A stretch of DNA of 64,000 bases from VSJD01 sp041653875 (GCA_041653875.1 JBAZEM010000004.1:86479-150478); one strand, 5' to 3'; numbered from the stretch's first letter, positions 42,297-54,205 are shown. Numbers and translations: made by a program. Notes: generated from the letters alone by a model not told the origin.

Positions 42297-42372
42297 AAGG
42301 CGGGCTAAGCGCCCGCAACCCAAGGGAGGGCGGGCATGTTGCCCGCTACGGACAGCGACACGCTGTCCCTCC
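42297..42372. repeat. Hairpin modules GGCGGGCTAAGCGCCCGC and related
   Basis: GGCGGGCTAAGCGCCCGC and GGGCGGGCATGTTGCCCGC are followed by GGACAGCGACACGCTGTCC, all imperfect hairpins. They lie between the reverse pseudopilin operon and argS. Bases 42373-42541 hold nothing recognisable beyond an ACACGCAAAAACGTGT palindrome. Confidence 0.65.
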
Positions 42373-42541
42373 CCAAAAACATACACGCAAAAACGTGTAT
42401 CTTTACGGGAATAGCGTCTAACGTCAATAATACACGAATTCAGGCGGGGGAACGAAGCCAGAAAAATCATTATTGCGAATTCGATAATGAACTGTAACGA
42501 CTCAATACTTCAAGGCAGACCCGCCAAGCGGGAGATCCTAA

Positions 42542-42600
42542 AACCAAGAACTAAGAACGAAGAACCAAGAACTGATTTTTTTCTTCATTCTGCACTTCTT
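42542..42600. repeat. Heptameric repeat (AACCAAG) at the argS 3' end
   Basis: Units AACCAAG, AACTAAG, AACGAAG, AACCAAG, AACT are followed by TTCTTCATTCTGCACTTC, a piece of the TTCTKCA family. It overlaps or abuts the argS stop region. Confidence 0.75.
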
Positions 42601-44318
42601 CAAATCCGCTCCGGCGTCTCGATGCCCAACAAATTAAGCCCCTGCCCCAGCACACGCGCCACAAGGCCGCACAGCCGCACACGACTTTCACGGACGCCCT
42701 CGGGCGCCTTGAGAAACGGCACATTCTGATAAAAGCTGTTGTAGAGACCGGCCAGTTCGTATAAATAATCGGCCAAAGCGCTGGGCCGGGCCTGCCGCGC
42801 CGCCAGCGGCACGATTTCCGCGAACCGCGCCAGGTGAATCGCCACTTGACGCTCCGCGCTCTCCTGCAAGACAAGAGGAAACGACGTCAAATCCTTGCCC
42901 GGAAACTGGCCGCGGTATTTGTCTTCGACGCTCCGAATGCGGGCATAGGCATACTGGAGGTAAGGCGCGGAATTGCCGTTGAGCGCCAAAGCCTTGTCCC
43001 AACTGAAGGTCACCAAGCTTTGCGGGTTCTGGCTGAGGTCCGCATATTTCACCGCGCCGATCCCCACCGCCCGCGCCACTTCTTTTTGCTGTTCCGGCGC
43101 CATCTCCGGACTGGTTTCCCGTACCACCGCCAGCGCCCGACTCTCGGCCTCGTCCAACAGTTTTTCCAGCTTGATGACGTTGCCCTGCCGCGTGGAAAAC
43201 GTGCCTTCCGGCAGGCGCATCAGACCGAACCAGACGTGCTCCAGGAGTGTCGGGACACCCAGCCGTTTACAGATGGCGAAAAATTGCGCGAAGTGGAGTT
43301 GTTGGCGTTCGTCGGTCACATAGATGATAAGCTCCGGATGGAACTCCTCCACCCGGCTCAGCACCGTGGCGATATCGGTTGCGGCGTAATTGAAGGCGCC
43401 ATCGCTCTTGCGGACAATGCAAACGGGCAGTTTTTCCTCCTCAAGAAACACCACCAGGGCGCCTTCGCTTTCGCGGGCCAAGCCTTGCTGTTCAAGCCGG
43501 GTGATCGTGGCCGGCAGGCGGTCATGGTAATAACTTTCGCCGCGCGTCAGGTCGAACCTCACCCCCATGCGCCGGTACATATGCTCGAACTCGGCCAGCG
43601 AGAGGTCCACGAACTGTTTCCAGAGCGCAAGATTTTCCTTGTCGCCCGCCTGCAGTTTGACTAATTCCTGCCGGCACTGGCTTTTCCACTCCGCATCGGC
43701 CGCTGATTTTTCATAACTCAGCACATAAATTCGTTCCAGTTCTTCGACAGGCGTCTCGGCCAGCCTTTGCCGGTCAATGAAATGACGATATCCCATGATC
43801 AGAATCCCAAACTGCGTACCCCAGTCGCCCAGATGGTTGTCGGCGATGACGCGGTAGCCCAGGAACCGGTAGAGCCGGTCCAAGGCGTTTCCGATCACGG
43901 TGGAACGGATATGCCCGATATGCATCGGCTTGGCCACGTTCGGGCTGGAATAATCCAGGATGACCGTGCGGCCTGCGCCGGGGGAACTCACGCCCAGACG
44001 CTCATCGCGCGCCATCGATTCCAGCCGGCCGGCAAGCCAATCCTCGCGCAATCGGATATTGATGAACCCCGGCCCGGCCAGATCCAGGGCGGCCACGGCC
44101 TCATGCAATGGCGTGTGATCCACCACCGCCTGGGCAATCGCGCGCGGCGGCTTTTTCAGTTGCCTGGCCAGTGACATGGCCGCGTTGCACTGGTAGTCGC
44201 CAAAGGCCGCATCCGTGGCGGCCACAACGGCCACGTCGTCAAAATCGCCCGCGTCGGGAAACGTCCGGCAAAACACGTCCCGGAGCCAGGCGGTCAGGAT
44301 TTGATCGATGGAATCCAT
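42600..44318 (-). CDS. argS: Arginyl-tRNA synthetase
   Basis: The 572-residue class I synthetase charges tRNA-Arg. The N-terminal Add-1 domain is present, the HIGH-type motif is in NVAKPMHIGHIRST, and the KMSK-equivalent region STRQGNVIKLEKLL follows. The C-terminal anticodon-binding DALR domain covers about 450-572. Length is normal. The tRNA-Arg(CCG) at 13.6 kb is a likely substrate. ATG 44318 (MDSIDQIL) is the family start. Confidence 0.95.
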   Translation of the reverse strand: MDSIDQILTAWLRDVFCRTFPDAGDFDDVAVVAATDAAFGDYQCNAAMSLARQLKKPPRAIAQAVVDHTPLHEAVAALDLAGPGFINIRLREDWLAGRLESMARDERLGVSSPGAGRTVILDYSSPNVAKPMHIGHIRSTVIGNALDRLYRFLGYRVIADNHLGDWGTQFGILIMGYRHFIDRQRLAETPVEELERIYVLSYEKSAADAEWKSQCRQELVKLQAGDKENLALWKQFVDLSLAEFEHMYRRMGVRFDLTRGESYYHDRLPATITRLEQQGLARESEGALVVFLEEEKLPVCIVRKSDGAFNYAATDIATVLSRVEEFHPELIIYVTDERQQLHFAQFFAICKRLGVPTLLEHVWFGLMRLPEGTFSTRQGNVIKLEKLLDEAESRALAVVRETSPEMAPEQQKEVARAVGIGAVKYADLSQNPQSLVTFSWDKALALNGNSAPYLQYAYARIRSVEDKYRGQFPGKDLTSFPLVLQESAERQVAIHLARFAEIVPLAARQARPSALADYLYELAGLYNSFYQNVPFLKAPEGVRESRVRLCGLVARVLGQGLNLLGIETPERI

Positions 44319-44329
44319 AAATACGTTTA

Positions 44330-44493
44330 ATGCGTTCTTGGTTCTTCGTTCTTCGTTCTTCGTTCTTCGTTGGCAAACATGGAGTCGAACTTAAATACGT
44401 TTTTGGTTCTTCGTTGGAAAACAAGGAGCAACCCTAAAAAGAGTCCGTGGATGTGATCCTACCCAAAACCAAGAACAAAGAACCAGGAACGGA
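44330..44493. repeat. Heptameric repeat (GTTCTTC) upstream of argS
   Basis: Units GTTCTTG, GTTCTTC (four times) and GTTGGCA occur at 44334-44375. Another copy with TTTGGTTCTTCGTTGG lies at 44401-44417, and the inverse AACCAAGAACAAAGAACC lies at 44466-44483. Confidence 0.8.
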
Positions 44494-44516
44494 TTTTAAC
44501 TCTTTACGTTTAAGAT

Positions 44517-44948
44517 TCACTTCAGTCCCAGCGCCAGCCTGTATAGCCAATTGGACAGGATCAGTAAACCGAAAAAGCAAAGCAAGGCCACCCAGACACG
44601 CGCGCGCCACTGGAGCCAAAGGCCGGGAGTCAGGCGCACACCGCACAACAGCGCCGCCGCATTTATGGCGAAGATCAACGCCGTGGCGGCATAGAGCACC
44701 GCCGCCAAGGGACACGCGTGCAAAACGTCCGCCCATTGCCCGTGAGCCATGGTAACAAAGCCGCGGGTCAGTCCGCAAGTTGGACAGGGATAGCCGGTGA
44801 GGCGGCGGAACACACAAATCGTGAAGGGAATCCGATCCAGCGGTAGAAGGTTCGCCGCCAGCAGAACCGCTCCGGCAATGAGCGCCCAGGGAAGATGATG
44901 CGCCAAGACGGCCCGAATGGTTGATGATTGATGGTTGATGATCACCAA
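44517..44948 (-). CDS. DUF2752 membrane protein
   Basis: The 143-residue protein has the DUF2752 signature TGYPCPTCGLTRGF (Cys-x-x-Cys-Gly-x-x-Arg) and three to four membrane helices. Its function is unknown; the family motif suggests metal or redox chemistry at the membrane. The N-terminal residues MVIINHQSSTIR derive from a heptameric repeat, so the natural start may be downstream. The next gene, a multi-pass membrane protein, is 186 bases upstream. Confidence 0.75.
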   Translation of the reverse strand: MVIINHQSSTIRAVLAHHLPWALIAGAVLLAANLLPLDRIPFTICVFRRLTGYPCPTCGLTRGFVTMAHGQWADVLHACPLAAVLYAATALIFAINAAALLCGVRLTPGLWLQWRARVWVALLCFFGLLILSNWLYRLALGLK

Positions 44949-45130
44949 AAGATGGTAAATGGTACATGGTTAATGGTCAATGGAAGACAAAGCACAAAAC
45001 GAAAAAATATTACCGACATTCTCTCCGCGAACATTAACCATACTTTCTGATGCTCCCATCTTCCATTAACCATCAACCATTGACCATGCTTCGTTGACCA
45101 TCAACCATTGACCATTTTCCATCGGCCATG
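44917..45130. repeat. Heptameric inverted-arm repeat (ATGGTTG / CAACCAT)
   Basis: Left arm units are ATGGTTG, ATGATTG, ATGGTTG, ATGATCA, then ATGGTAA, ATGGTAC, ATGGTTA, ATGGTCA (44961-44995). The right arm (45061-45130) is the inverse, TTCCATT, AACCATC, AACCATT, GACCATG and so on. It covers the DUF2752 start and the region after the next gene's stop. Confidence 0.85.
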
Positions 45131-45134
45131 CTTT

Positions 45135-45746
45135 TCAGGCCGCGACTTGAGCGCCAAACACGTTCCGATAGGCCACCGCCAGGATGCAGAACGTGATGGG
45201 CATGGTGACAATCACGCCAATTCCGCAGGCGATCGCGCCAACATGCCCGAGCAATACGGCCACGAACAGGAGACCGAGGAACGGCAAGAAATTCGGCTTC
45301 ACGACGTTCAGGCTCAACATGGAGGCCGGCCAGAACTCCATCCTCTTATCCACGATCAGGAACAGGCCGAACATGAGCGCGGTCTCAAGCGCAATGGAAA
45401 GAACGACCGCCAGGACGGAGCCAACGCAGATGATTAAACTCAACAAAAAGGACGCCGCGAACATTATAATCCCCCAGATCAGGCAAAAGAGAAAGGCCTG
45501 GAGGAAATAGTCGAACCCCTTGAAAACATCGCCCATCTGCGGCTTGGGTTCTTTCCGATCCACAAACGCCAGGGCCATCCAGGCCAAACCGGCCATCATC
45601 GGCCCGCTGAGAATTCCCAACGTGGCGATACTGATGACGATCGCCAGCAGGGAGGCGACAATCCAGACGCCGATATTGGCCTTGTAAAGCTCCCAGCCCT
45701 GTTGAATCCACTCGCCGAATTTTACTTCCACTTTTCCTTCCGTCAT
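45135..45746 (-). CDS. Multi-pass membrane protein of unknown function
   Basis: The 203-residue protein has a hydrophilic start (KVEVKFGEWIQQGWELYK), then about five membrane helices: around 25-45, 52-65, 85-105, 107-130 and 155-190. It carries no motif I can name. A very good ribosome-binding site (AAGGAGGTGG) lies 4 bases before ATG 45746. It could be a small transport-related or stress membrane protein; the sequence gives no more. Confidence 0.75.
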   Translation of the reverse strand: MTEGKVEVKFGEWIQQGWELYKANIGVWIVASLLAIVISIATLGILSGPMMAGLAWMALAFVDRKEPKPQMGDVFKGFDYFLQAFLFCLIWGIIMFAASFLLSLIICVGSVLAVVLSIALETALMFGLFLIVDKRMEFWPASMLSLNVVKPNFLPFLGLLFVAVLLGHVGAIACGIGVIVTMPITFCILAVAYRNVFGAQVAA

Positions 45747-45924
45747 GACCCACCTCCTTGTTGTGTTGTCATTGTTGTCATAGCATCATTCCGCCTTTCA
45801 ATGCGCTCCCGTCAAATTTATTAATGAAGTCAGTTTATCCGAAAATAGCGGCAATGCAAGCGGAAAATGCGACATCTTTTTTCTTGACTTAAGATGAGTT
45901 TGCCATAGTTTGCCTGTCCAAACG

Positions 45925-46385
45925 CGTCGAATACAAGTTAGGCCCCGCAGCGGGGCGGCTTTTCATAACGCCCGGTGAGGGCACCGGGCCTACAGTATTG
46001 TAGGCCGGGTCCCCTGACCCGGCGGGTTTGGATTTCCTATGCATCGAGTTAGGCGGCTAAGGCCGCAACTGTTCCATGTAGACTTTATGTCGGCTATTAT
46101 AGCCGGTGTTCCGCCGGAGGCGGATCCGCCTATGGAGGGAAAACCGGCTCTACCTGGATTGTCCGCCGTAGGCGGATCCGCCTCTGGCGGAAATTTCCTT
46201 AACATTAAGTTAGGCCCCGCAAAGCGGGGCGCCTTTTTTATGTAGAGCCGACTTTACGTCGGCTATCTTCGGCATGGGATAGCCGGTATTCCGCCGGAGG
46301 CGGATCCGCCTATGGCGGAAAAACCGGCTCTACATTGGTTTGTCCGCCGCAGGCGGATCCGCCTCTGGCGGAAAATCTCCGCGCA
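45925..46385. repeat. Hairpin-module mosaic (array D)
   Basis: Order: linker, GCCCCGCAGCGGGGC, nested CCGGTGAGGGCACCGG module (45967-46030), linker, GGCGGCTAAGGCCGC, partial TAGAGCCGAC module, GGCGGATCCGCC, linker, GCCCCGCAAAGCGGGGC plus T run, full TAGAGCCGAC module with GGCGGATCCGCC, ending at TTAATTCGGCC. The parts are the same as in arrays A and C but in another arrangement. Confidence 0.85.
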
Positions 46386-46432
46386 TTAATTCGGCCGCGG
46401 CACACATCGCAATTACAACCGGGAACATATTC

Positions 46433-47425
46433 ATGATCGATATCATCCAGATAGGACTGGGCCCCTTGGGGCAAAAAACTGTGCGGTATGCCTTGGAACG
46501 CGGGTCGATCCGGATTGTCGGCGCGGTGGACCCGGCGCCGGACAAGGCCGGGCAGGACCTCGGCGCGATATGCGGACTTAAACCCCTGGGAATTATCGTC
46601 CAAACAAATCTGGCGGCGGCCTGCCGGGGAAAGAAACCCGTCGCGGCCATCCTGACGACGGTTTCCAGTCTAAGCCGGCTTGAGCCGCAGGTCATTGAGC
46701 TGGCCAGAACGGGACTGCATATTGTCTCCACCTGCGAGGAGTTGGCGTTCCCATGGAAAACACAGCCGCGGATCGCCAAACACATCGACGCCGCCTGCAA
46801 GCAACACGGCGTGGCCTGCGTCGGGACGGGGGTTAATCCCGGCTATCTCATGGATTTTCTGCCGTGCATTCTGACGGCCGTCTGCCAGCGCGTGGATCGC
46901 ATCTGCGTTTCAAGGTTTCAGGATGCGTCGCCGCGGCGCATTCCGTTCCAGCGGAAAATCGGCGCCGGCCTGACCCTGGCCGAGTTTAGGGCCAGGGTTG
47001 CGTCCGGGACACTCCGGCATGTCGGACTCGCCGAATCCATGCACATGATCGCCCGCCATCTGGGATGGACGTTAAGCCGAACGACGGAGTCGTTGAAACC
47101 GATCGTCGCCGACCGTGAAATCCGCTCCGGCTACAAGCCCATTCGGCGCGGAGAAGCCTGCGGGGTGGAGCAGATCGGCCGCGCCGCATGCAAGGGCAAA
47201 GAAGTATTAAAGCTCCATTTTCGCGCAGCGGTGGGCGAGCCGGAATCGTTCGACCGGGTGGAGATTGACGGTGAGCCGTCCTTTACATCCCTGATCTCCG
47301 GTGGTATTAATGGGGACATTGCGACCTGTGCAATCGCGATCAACGCCATCCGTTCCATCGTGCAAGCCGCGCCGGGGTTGCGCACCATGCTCGATCTGCC
47401 GCCGGTGGGATTCGCGGGCGCGTAA
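46433..47425 (+). CDS. DapB-like oxidoreductase (2,4-diaminopentanoate dehydrogenase type)
   Basis: The 330-residue protein has an N-terminal Rossmann motif IQIGLGPLGQKTVRYAL, an AVDPAPDKAGQDLG segment and a central VGTGVNPGYLMDFLP region. The overall plan matches 2,4-diaminopentanoate dehydrogenase and other DapB-like proteins rather than the shorter true DapB. It may reduce a cyclic or amino-keto substrate. It lies upstream of dapA (393-base gap). Start is ATG 46433 (MIDIIQIGLG); the longer frame runs into repeat sequence. Confidence 0.7.
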   Translation: MIDIIQIGLGPLGQKTVRYALERGSIRIVGAVDPAPDKAGQDLGAICGLKPLGIIVQTNLAAACRGKKPVAAILTTVSSLSRLEPQVIELARTGLHIVSTCEELAFPWKTQPRIAKHIDAACKQHGVACVGTGVNPGYLMDFLPCILTAVCQRVDRICVSRFQDASPRRIPFQRKIGAGLTLAEFRARVASGTLRHVGLAESMHMIARHLGWTLSRTTESLKPIVADREIRSGYKPIRRGEACGVEQIGRAACKGKEVLKLHFRAAVGEPESFDRVEIDGEPSFTSLISGGINGDIATCAIAINAIRSIVQAAPGLRTMLDLPPVGFAGA

Positions 47426-47818
47426 ATAAAATTCCAAAATCCAGGGAAACGTTATCAATTAAAACGAAACGAGCAAAACGGACGGAGAAGTTGGATTTGT
47501 TTTGTTTTCATTGGAATTTTACGCCATAGGCAGGTCCGCCAAAGGCGGAGAATATTCCTTGGAATTTGGAACTTGGAATTTATTTGGGTTGCGGGCCTAT
47601 CCCGCATTAGAACCTTAAACACCAGGAACCGCAAAGAAAAACAAGACAACCACGAAACACACGGCACACACGAAATGGATGAAGATCAGATTCTGTTTTT
47701 CAATATAAGAAAATAGAGTCTGTAATATTATTTTGCCGAACTTTCGTGTATTTTGTGTGTTTCGTGGTAAAAAATCTTCGGGTTGCGAGCGTCAGCCCGC
47801 GTTGGGAGGAATGGCATC
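47426..47818. repeat. Heptameric and inverted repeats between the oxidoreductase gene and dapA
   Basis: Units CTTGGAA, TTTGGAA, CTTGGAA, TTT lie at about 47568-47591. A perfect 14-bp inverted repeat ACCACGAAACACAC (47649-47662) / GTGTGTTTCGTGGT (47755-47768) lies before the dapA ribosome-binding site. A CAGGTCCGCC...GGCGGA fragment is at 47531. No gene is seen. Confidence 0.7.
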
Positions 47819-48685
47819 ATGTTTGAAGGCGCATATACGGCCATTGTCACCCCGTTCACCAAAGACAACCGGGTGGACTACGGCAAACTCAAAGAACTGA
47901 TCGAACTGCAGATTGAGGGCGGCATGGACGGCGTTGTGCCGGTCGGCACGACAGGGGAATCCCCCACCCTGGACAGCGACGAACACAAAAAAGTCATTGA
48001 GACCGCCGTGGCAACCTGCCATGGCCGAATCAAAGTTATTGCCGGCGCCGGCGCCAACTCCACCAGCGAGGCCCTGGAACTCACCGGGTTCGCCATGCGC
48101 GTGGGAGCGGATGGCACACTCCAGGTTTCGCCTTATTACAACAAACCCAGCCAGGAGGGACTTTACCGCCATTTCAGCGCCATCGCCGATCTTGGTTTGC
48201 CGGTGATCCTATATAATATTCCCGGCCGCTGCGGCGTGGAAATCGCGCTGGACACCGTTGCCCGTCTGGCCCAACATCCGAATATCAGGGCTATCAAAGA
48301 GGCCGCCGGCAGTGTGCCGCGCGTAAGCCAGATTCTGGCGCTTTGCGGCCTGTGTGTGCTCTCCGGCGACGACCCCCTGACACTGCCCATGATGGCGGTG
48401 GGCGCCAAGGGCGTCATCAGCGTGGCCGGCAATATCGCGCCCAAACCGGTGGCCGACCTGGTTCACGCCGCGCTGGAAGGGCGCTGGCAAGACGCCCAAC
48501 GCCTGCACCAAACCTATTTTCAGTTGTTCAGCGACATGTTTATCGACACCAACCCCATCCCGGTCAAAGCGGCGCTGGCAATGATGGGCCGCATCGAAGA
48601 AGCGTATCGCCTGCCCCTGTGCGCCATGACGCCCGCCCTGAAAAACCGGCTGGCCGACACGTTGCAAAGAGTGAAATTGATCTAA
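47819..48685 (+). CDS. dapA: 4-hydroxy-tetrahydrodipicolinate synthase
   Basis: The 288-residue aldolase-class TIM barrel condenses pyruvate and aspartate semialdehyde, the first committed step to diaminopimelate and lysine. Motifs are VPVGTTGESPTL, SPYYNKPSQEG, LPVILYNIPGR (catalytic Tyr) and AIKEAAG (Schiff-base Lys). GGGAGGA 8 bases before ATG 47819 fixes the start. dapB follows after a repeat-filled gap, so the two may share a transcript only by readthrough. Confidence 0.95.
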   Translation: MFEGAYTAIVTPFTKDNRVDYGKLKELIELQIEGGMDGVVPVGTTGESPTLDSDEHKKVIETAVATCHGRIKVIAGAGANSTSEALELTGFAMRVGADGTLQVSPYYNKPSQEGLYRHFSAIADLGLPVILYNIPGRCGVEIALDTVARLAQHPNIRAIKEAAGSVPRVSQILALCGLCVLSGDDPLTLPMMAVGAKGVISVAGNIAPKPVADLVHAALEGRWQDAQRLHQTYFQLFSDMFIDTNPIPVKAALAMMGRIEEAYRLPLCAMTPALKNRLADTLQRVKLI

Positions 48686-48689
48686 TTTA

Positions 48690-48960
48690 ATCGTAAGGAA
48701 TTCCAATCCAGGTAGAGCCGGTTTTTCCACCATAGGCGGATCCGCCTCCGGCGGAATACCGGCTATTCTGTGCCGAAGATAGCCGACGTAAAGTCGGCTC
48801 TACATGGAAAAAAGTTACCCCGCTTTGCGGGGCCTAATTCAATCGTAAGGAATTCCAATCCGGGGTAGCCGCGCCCGTGAGGGCGTGGATTCCTCCGACA
48901 GCCACGGCGTCACCGCCGCGGCTACATAATAAACCATTTGCCGCCTTAAACCATTTACCA
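48690..48960. repeat. Hairpin-module mosaic (array I), reverse orientation
   Basis: It holds the reversed TAGAGCCGAC module with GGCGGATCCGCC, GCCCCGCTTTGCGGGGC, two linkers in reverse (AATCGTAAGGAATTCCAATC), and a GTAGCCGCGCC...CACCGCCGCGGCTAC module. Orientation is opposite to arrays A, C and D. It lies between dapA and dapB. Confidence 0.85.
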
Positions 48961-48998
48961 CCTTTGGCGGTTACATTTTTTTCACAAGGAACAACACC

Positions 48999-49829
48999 AT
49001 GCCCAACACCAACCATCCATCAGCCAGATTGAAGATCGCCATCATAGGCGCGGCCGGTCGCATGGGCCAGGCCCTCATCCGGTGCGCAGCCCGTTCGCCG
49101 AACCTGCACCTGGTCGCAGGCGTGGAAGTGGAACAATGTCCGCTCCTTGGCAAAGACATCGGGATCGTTGCGGGAATCGCGGATATCGGCGTGCTCCTGG
49201 CGTCCGATACCCGCAAGGCTTTTCAGAAAGCGGATGCGCTGGTGGATTTCAGTTTTCCCTCGGCCACCGCCAAGCATGCGGCGCTGGCGGCGGAACTGAA
49301 AAAGCCCATGGTTATCGGCACCACCGGCCTGAACCCGGCGGAGACTGAGACCATCCGCAAAGCCGCCGCCCATGTTGCGATTGTCTGGGCGCCCAACATG
49401 AGCCTGGGCGTAAACCTCCTGTTTGCCATGGTCAAAAAAACCGCCGGCGTCCTGGGCGACTACGATATCGAGATCATCGAGACCCATCATCGTCACAAGA
49501 AGGATTCACCGAGCGGGACCGCCTTGCACATGGCGGAAACGGCCGCCGCCGCGCGCGGTCTCAAGCTGAACGACGTCGCGGCGCATGGCCGGCAGGGTTT
49601 GGTGGGAGAGCGCCCGGCGGCGCAAATCGGCATTCATGCCGTACGGGCCGGCGATGTCGTGGGCGATCATACCATTATTTTCGCCGCGGAGGGGGAGCGT
49701 CTGGAGCTGACCCACCGCGCAAGCAGTCGCGACTGTTTAGCCATGGGCGCTCTGCGCGCGGCCGAATGGGTGACCGGGCACAAACCGGGGCTTTACAATA
49801 TGCAGGACGTCCTGGACATCAAGGAATGA
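48999..49829 (+). CDS. dapB: 4-hydroxy-tetrahydrodipicolinate reductase
   Basis: The 276-residue NAD(P)H reductase acts after DapA. The Rossmann motif IIGAAGRMGQALI, the VIGTTGLN and WAPNMSLGVNLLF stretches and the DapB signature EIIETHHRHKKDSPSGTA (His-His and Lys active site) are clear. Length is standard. AAGGAACAACACC precedes ATG 48999. It is followed by folK after a heptameric repeat. Confidence 0.95.
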   Translation: MPNTNHPSARLKIAIIGAAGRMGQALIRCAARSPNLHLVAGVEVEQCPLLGKDIGIVAGIADIGVLLASDTRKAFQKADALVDFSFPSATAKHAALAAELKKPMVIGTTGLNPAETETIRKAAAHVAIVWAPNMSLGVNLLFAMVKKTAGVLGDYDIEIIETHHRHKKDSPSGTALHMAETAAAARGLKLNDVAAHGRQGLVGERPAAQIGIHAVRAGDVVGDHTIIFAAEGERLELTHRASSRDCLAMGALRAAEWVTGHKPGLYNMQDVLDIKE

Positions 49830-49839
49830 GGCCCGGCAT

Positions 49840-49869
49840 TGCGGATTGATGATTTCCGATTGCGGATTG
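49840..49869. repeat. Heptameric repeat (GCGGATT type), single arm
   Basis: Units GCGGATT, GATGATT, TCCGATT, GCGGATT occur without a clear opposite arm. It lies between dapB and folK. Confidence 0.65.
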
Positions 49870-49897
49870 TGAAGGAATTAAATCGGGGAAATAAATA

Positions 49898-50401
49898 ATG
49901 GAAGTTGGACTAAGTCTTGGATCGAATATGGGGGATCGGCTGGCGCATTTGAAAAACGCCAAGGCCATTATCCTGGGCAGTCCCGGCATCGTGGCGGCCG
50001 ATCAATCGCCGGTTTACGAGACCGAGCCGGTGGACGTGCCGGCGGAGTTCCAGACGCTAAGTTTTCTGAATGCCATCCTGATCGTCAAAACGTTGATTCC
50101 CATCTCCCAACTTATGCGGACGTTTCAGTTCATGGAGCAGAAAATCGGCCGCGTGCCCAATACGATCGTAAACGCGCCCCGCCCCATAGATATCGACATT
50201 ATTTATGCGGACGGCCTGCAGATCCGGGAAGAGCACATTGCGGTCCCCCATCCGTATTGGGCCCTGCGCCGGTTCGTGGTCCAGCCACTGTGCGATGTCC
50301 GTCCGGACTTGATCGTTCCAGGCCAAACCGGCACGGTCGCCAATGTGCTGGAACGCCTGAACGATCCGCATAAGGCGGTTTTGTTCGCGAAGAAATGGTA
50401 G
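49898..50401 (+). CDS. folK: 2-amino-4-hydroxy-6-hydroxymethyldihydropteridine pyrophosphokinase
   Basis: The 167-residue enzyme transfers pyrophosphate to the pterin in folate synthesis. The start LSLGSNMGDR, the ETEPVDVPAEFQTLSFLN segment and the signature RPIDIDIIYADG (metal-binding Asp pair) are typical. Length is normal. No folP or folB lies nearby. It is separated from panB by a heptameric repeat. Confidence 0.93.
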   Translation: MEVGLSLGSNMGDRLAHLKNAKAIILGSPGIVAADQSPVYETEPVDVPAEFQTLSFLNAILIVKTLIPISQLMRTFQFMEQKIGRVPNTIVNAPRPIDIDIIYADGLQIREEHIAVPHPYWALRRFVVQPLCDVRPDLIVPGQTGTVANVLERLNDPHKAVLFAKKW

Positions 50402-50404
50402 GAA

Positions 50405-50552
50405 CGGAAGAAGTCAGAAGACAGTAGTCAGAATTCAGAATAAAACAGGCGGCTCACGGAATCAGCTTGTTATTCACTATGCAAAGGCTCAGGCAATTTT
50501 ATTCTGCCCTCTTAATTCTGTATCCTGACTCCTGAATTCTGTATTCTTATTT
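50405..50552. repeat. Heptameric inverted-arm repeat (AGTCAGA / TTCTGAC) with empty junction
   Basis: Left units AGTCAGA, AGACAGT, AGTCAGA, ATTCAGA oppose right arm TTCTGTA, TCCTGAC, TCCTGAA, TTCTGTA. CAG joins TAGTCAG at 50424/50425, the form without the 36-bp module found at 30934. Confidence 0.8.
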
Positions 50553-50555
50553 TTT

Positions 50556-51362
50556 ATGACCACCGAACCCAAATGGACTGCCGGCAAAATCAGGGCCTTG
50601 AAAGGCGGGGAAAAATTCGCCTGCCTGACGGCCTATGACTACACCACGGCGAGATTGCTCGACGAAGCCGGCCTGCCGCTGCTGCTGGTGGGCGACTCCG
50701 TGGCCATGACGATGCTCGGCTACGCCAACACCCTGCCCGTGACCATGGAGGCGATGCTCCACCATACGGCCGCCGTGGTCCGCGGCGTCAAGTCCGCCCT
50801 GGTCGTGGCCGACATGCCCTTCATGTCCTATCAGGCGTCCGTTTCACAGGCCATCGGAAATGCCGGCCGTTTCATCAAGGAAGCCGGCGCCGACGCCGTA
50901 AAAATCGAAGGCGGCGCCTTCCGCACACCCACCGTAAAAGCGTTGATTGAAAACGGCATTCCGGTGTTGGGCCACATCGGGCTCACGCCGCAGAGCATTC
51001 ATGCCATGGGCGGCTACAAGGTCCAGGGGAAGAAAACGGCCGAAGCGCAAACGCTCCTGCGCGATGCCCAGGCGCTGGCCGAGGCCGGCGTGTTTGCACT
51101 GGTCCTCGAATGTATGCCGCCGAACCTGGGCGAGGAAATTACGCGGGGGGTTCCAATGCCGACCATCGGCATCGGCGCCGGACCCCATTGCGACGGACAA
51201 CTTCTCGTCACACACGACTTGCTCGGACTCTTCAGCGAATTCACCCCGAAATTCGTCAAACGCTACGCCAACCTCGGCGTCGAAATGAAAAAGGCCTTCG
51301 CCGCCTACAAGGCCGATGTCGCCCAGGGAACCTTCCCCGGGGCCGAACATTGTTATTCCTGA
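50556..51362 (+). CDS. panB: Ketopantoate hydroxymethyltransferase
   Basis: The 268-residue enzyme adds a hydroxymethyl group from methylenetetrahydrofolate to 2-ketoisovalerate, leading to pantothenate and CoA. Motifs are LTAYDYTTARLLDEAG, LVGDSVAMTMLGY, ADAVKIEGG and GHIGLTPQS. Length is standard. The substrate 2-ketoisovalerate comes from the IlvD pathway (27.4 kb gene). ATG 50556 follows a heptameric repeat directly, with no clear ribosome-binding site. Confidence 0.95.
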   Translation: MTTEPKWTAGKIRALKGGEKFACLTAYDYTTARLLDEAGLPLLLVGDSVAMTMLGYANTLPVTMEAMLHHTAAVVRGVKSALVVADMPFMSYQASVSQAIGNAGRFIKEAGADAVKIEGGAFRTPTVKALIENGIPVLGHIGLTPQSIHAMGGYKVQGKKTAEAQTLLRDAQALAEAGVFALVLECMPPNLGEEITRGVPMPTIGIGAGPHCDGQLLVTHDLLGLFSEFTPKFVKRYANLGVEMKKAFAAYKADVAQGTFPGAEHCYS

Positions 51363-51414
51363 TAAAGAAGGTGTTCAGTGTTCGGTGTTCAGGCAAAAGG
51401 GCGAGATTTACCAA

Positions 51415-54090
<2,676 letters not shown>

Positions 54091-54205
54091 AAACTCCCTT
54101 CGCTCCGGTATGGAACAACGCAAAAGCGCAAGGCCGCAAAGTCCAACTCGCAGATTCGCCCAACACCGGGCTTCGTTGCTTTGCTTCCCTGCGCTTCGTT
54201 ATACC

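Noticed and set aside
48690..48998. Lysine riboswitch upstream of dapB
   Set aside because: The stems are explained by repeat modules shared with non-lysine genes, and no conserved lysine-riboswitch core was recognised.
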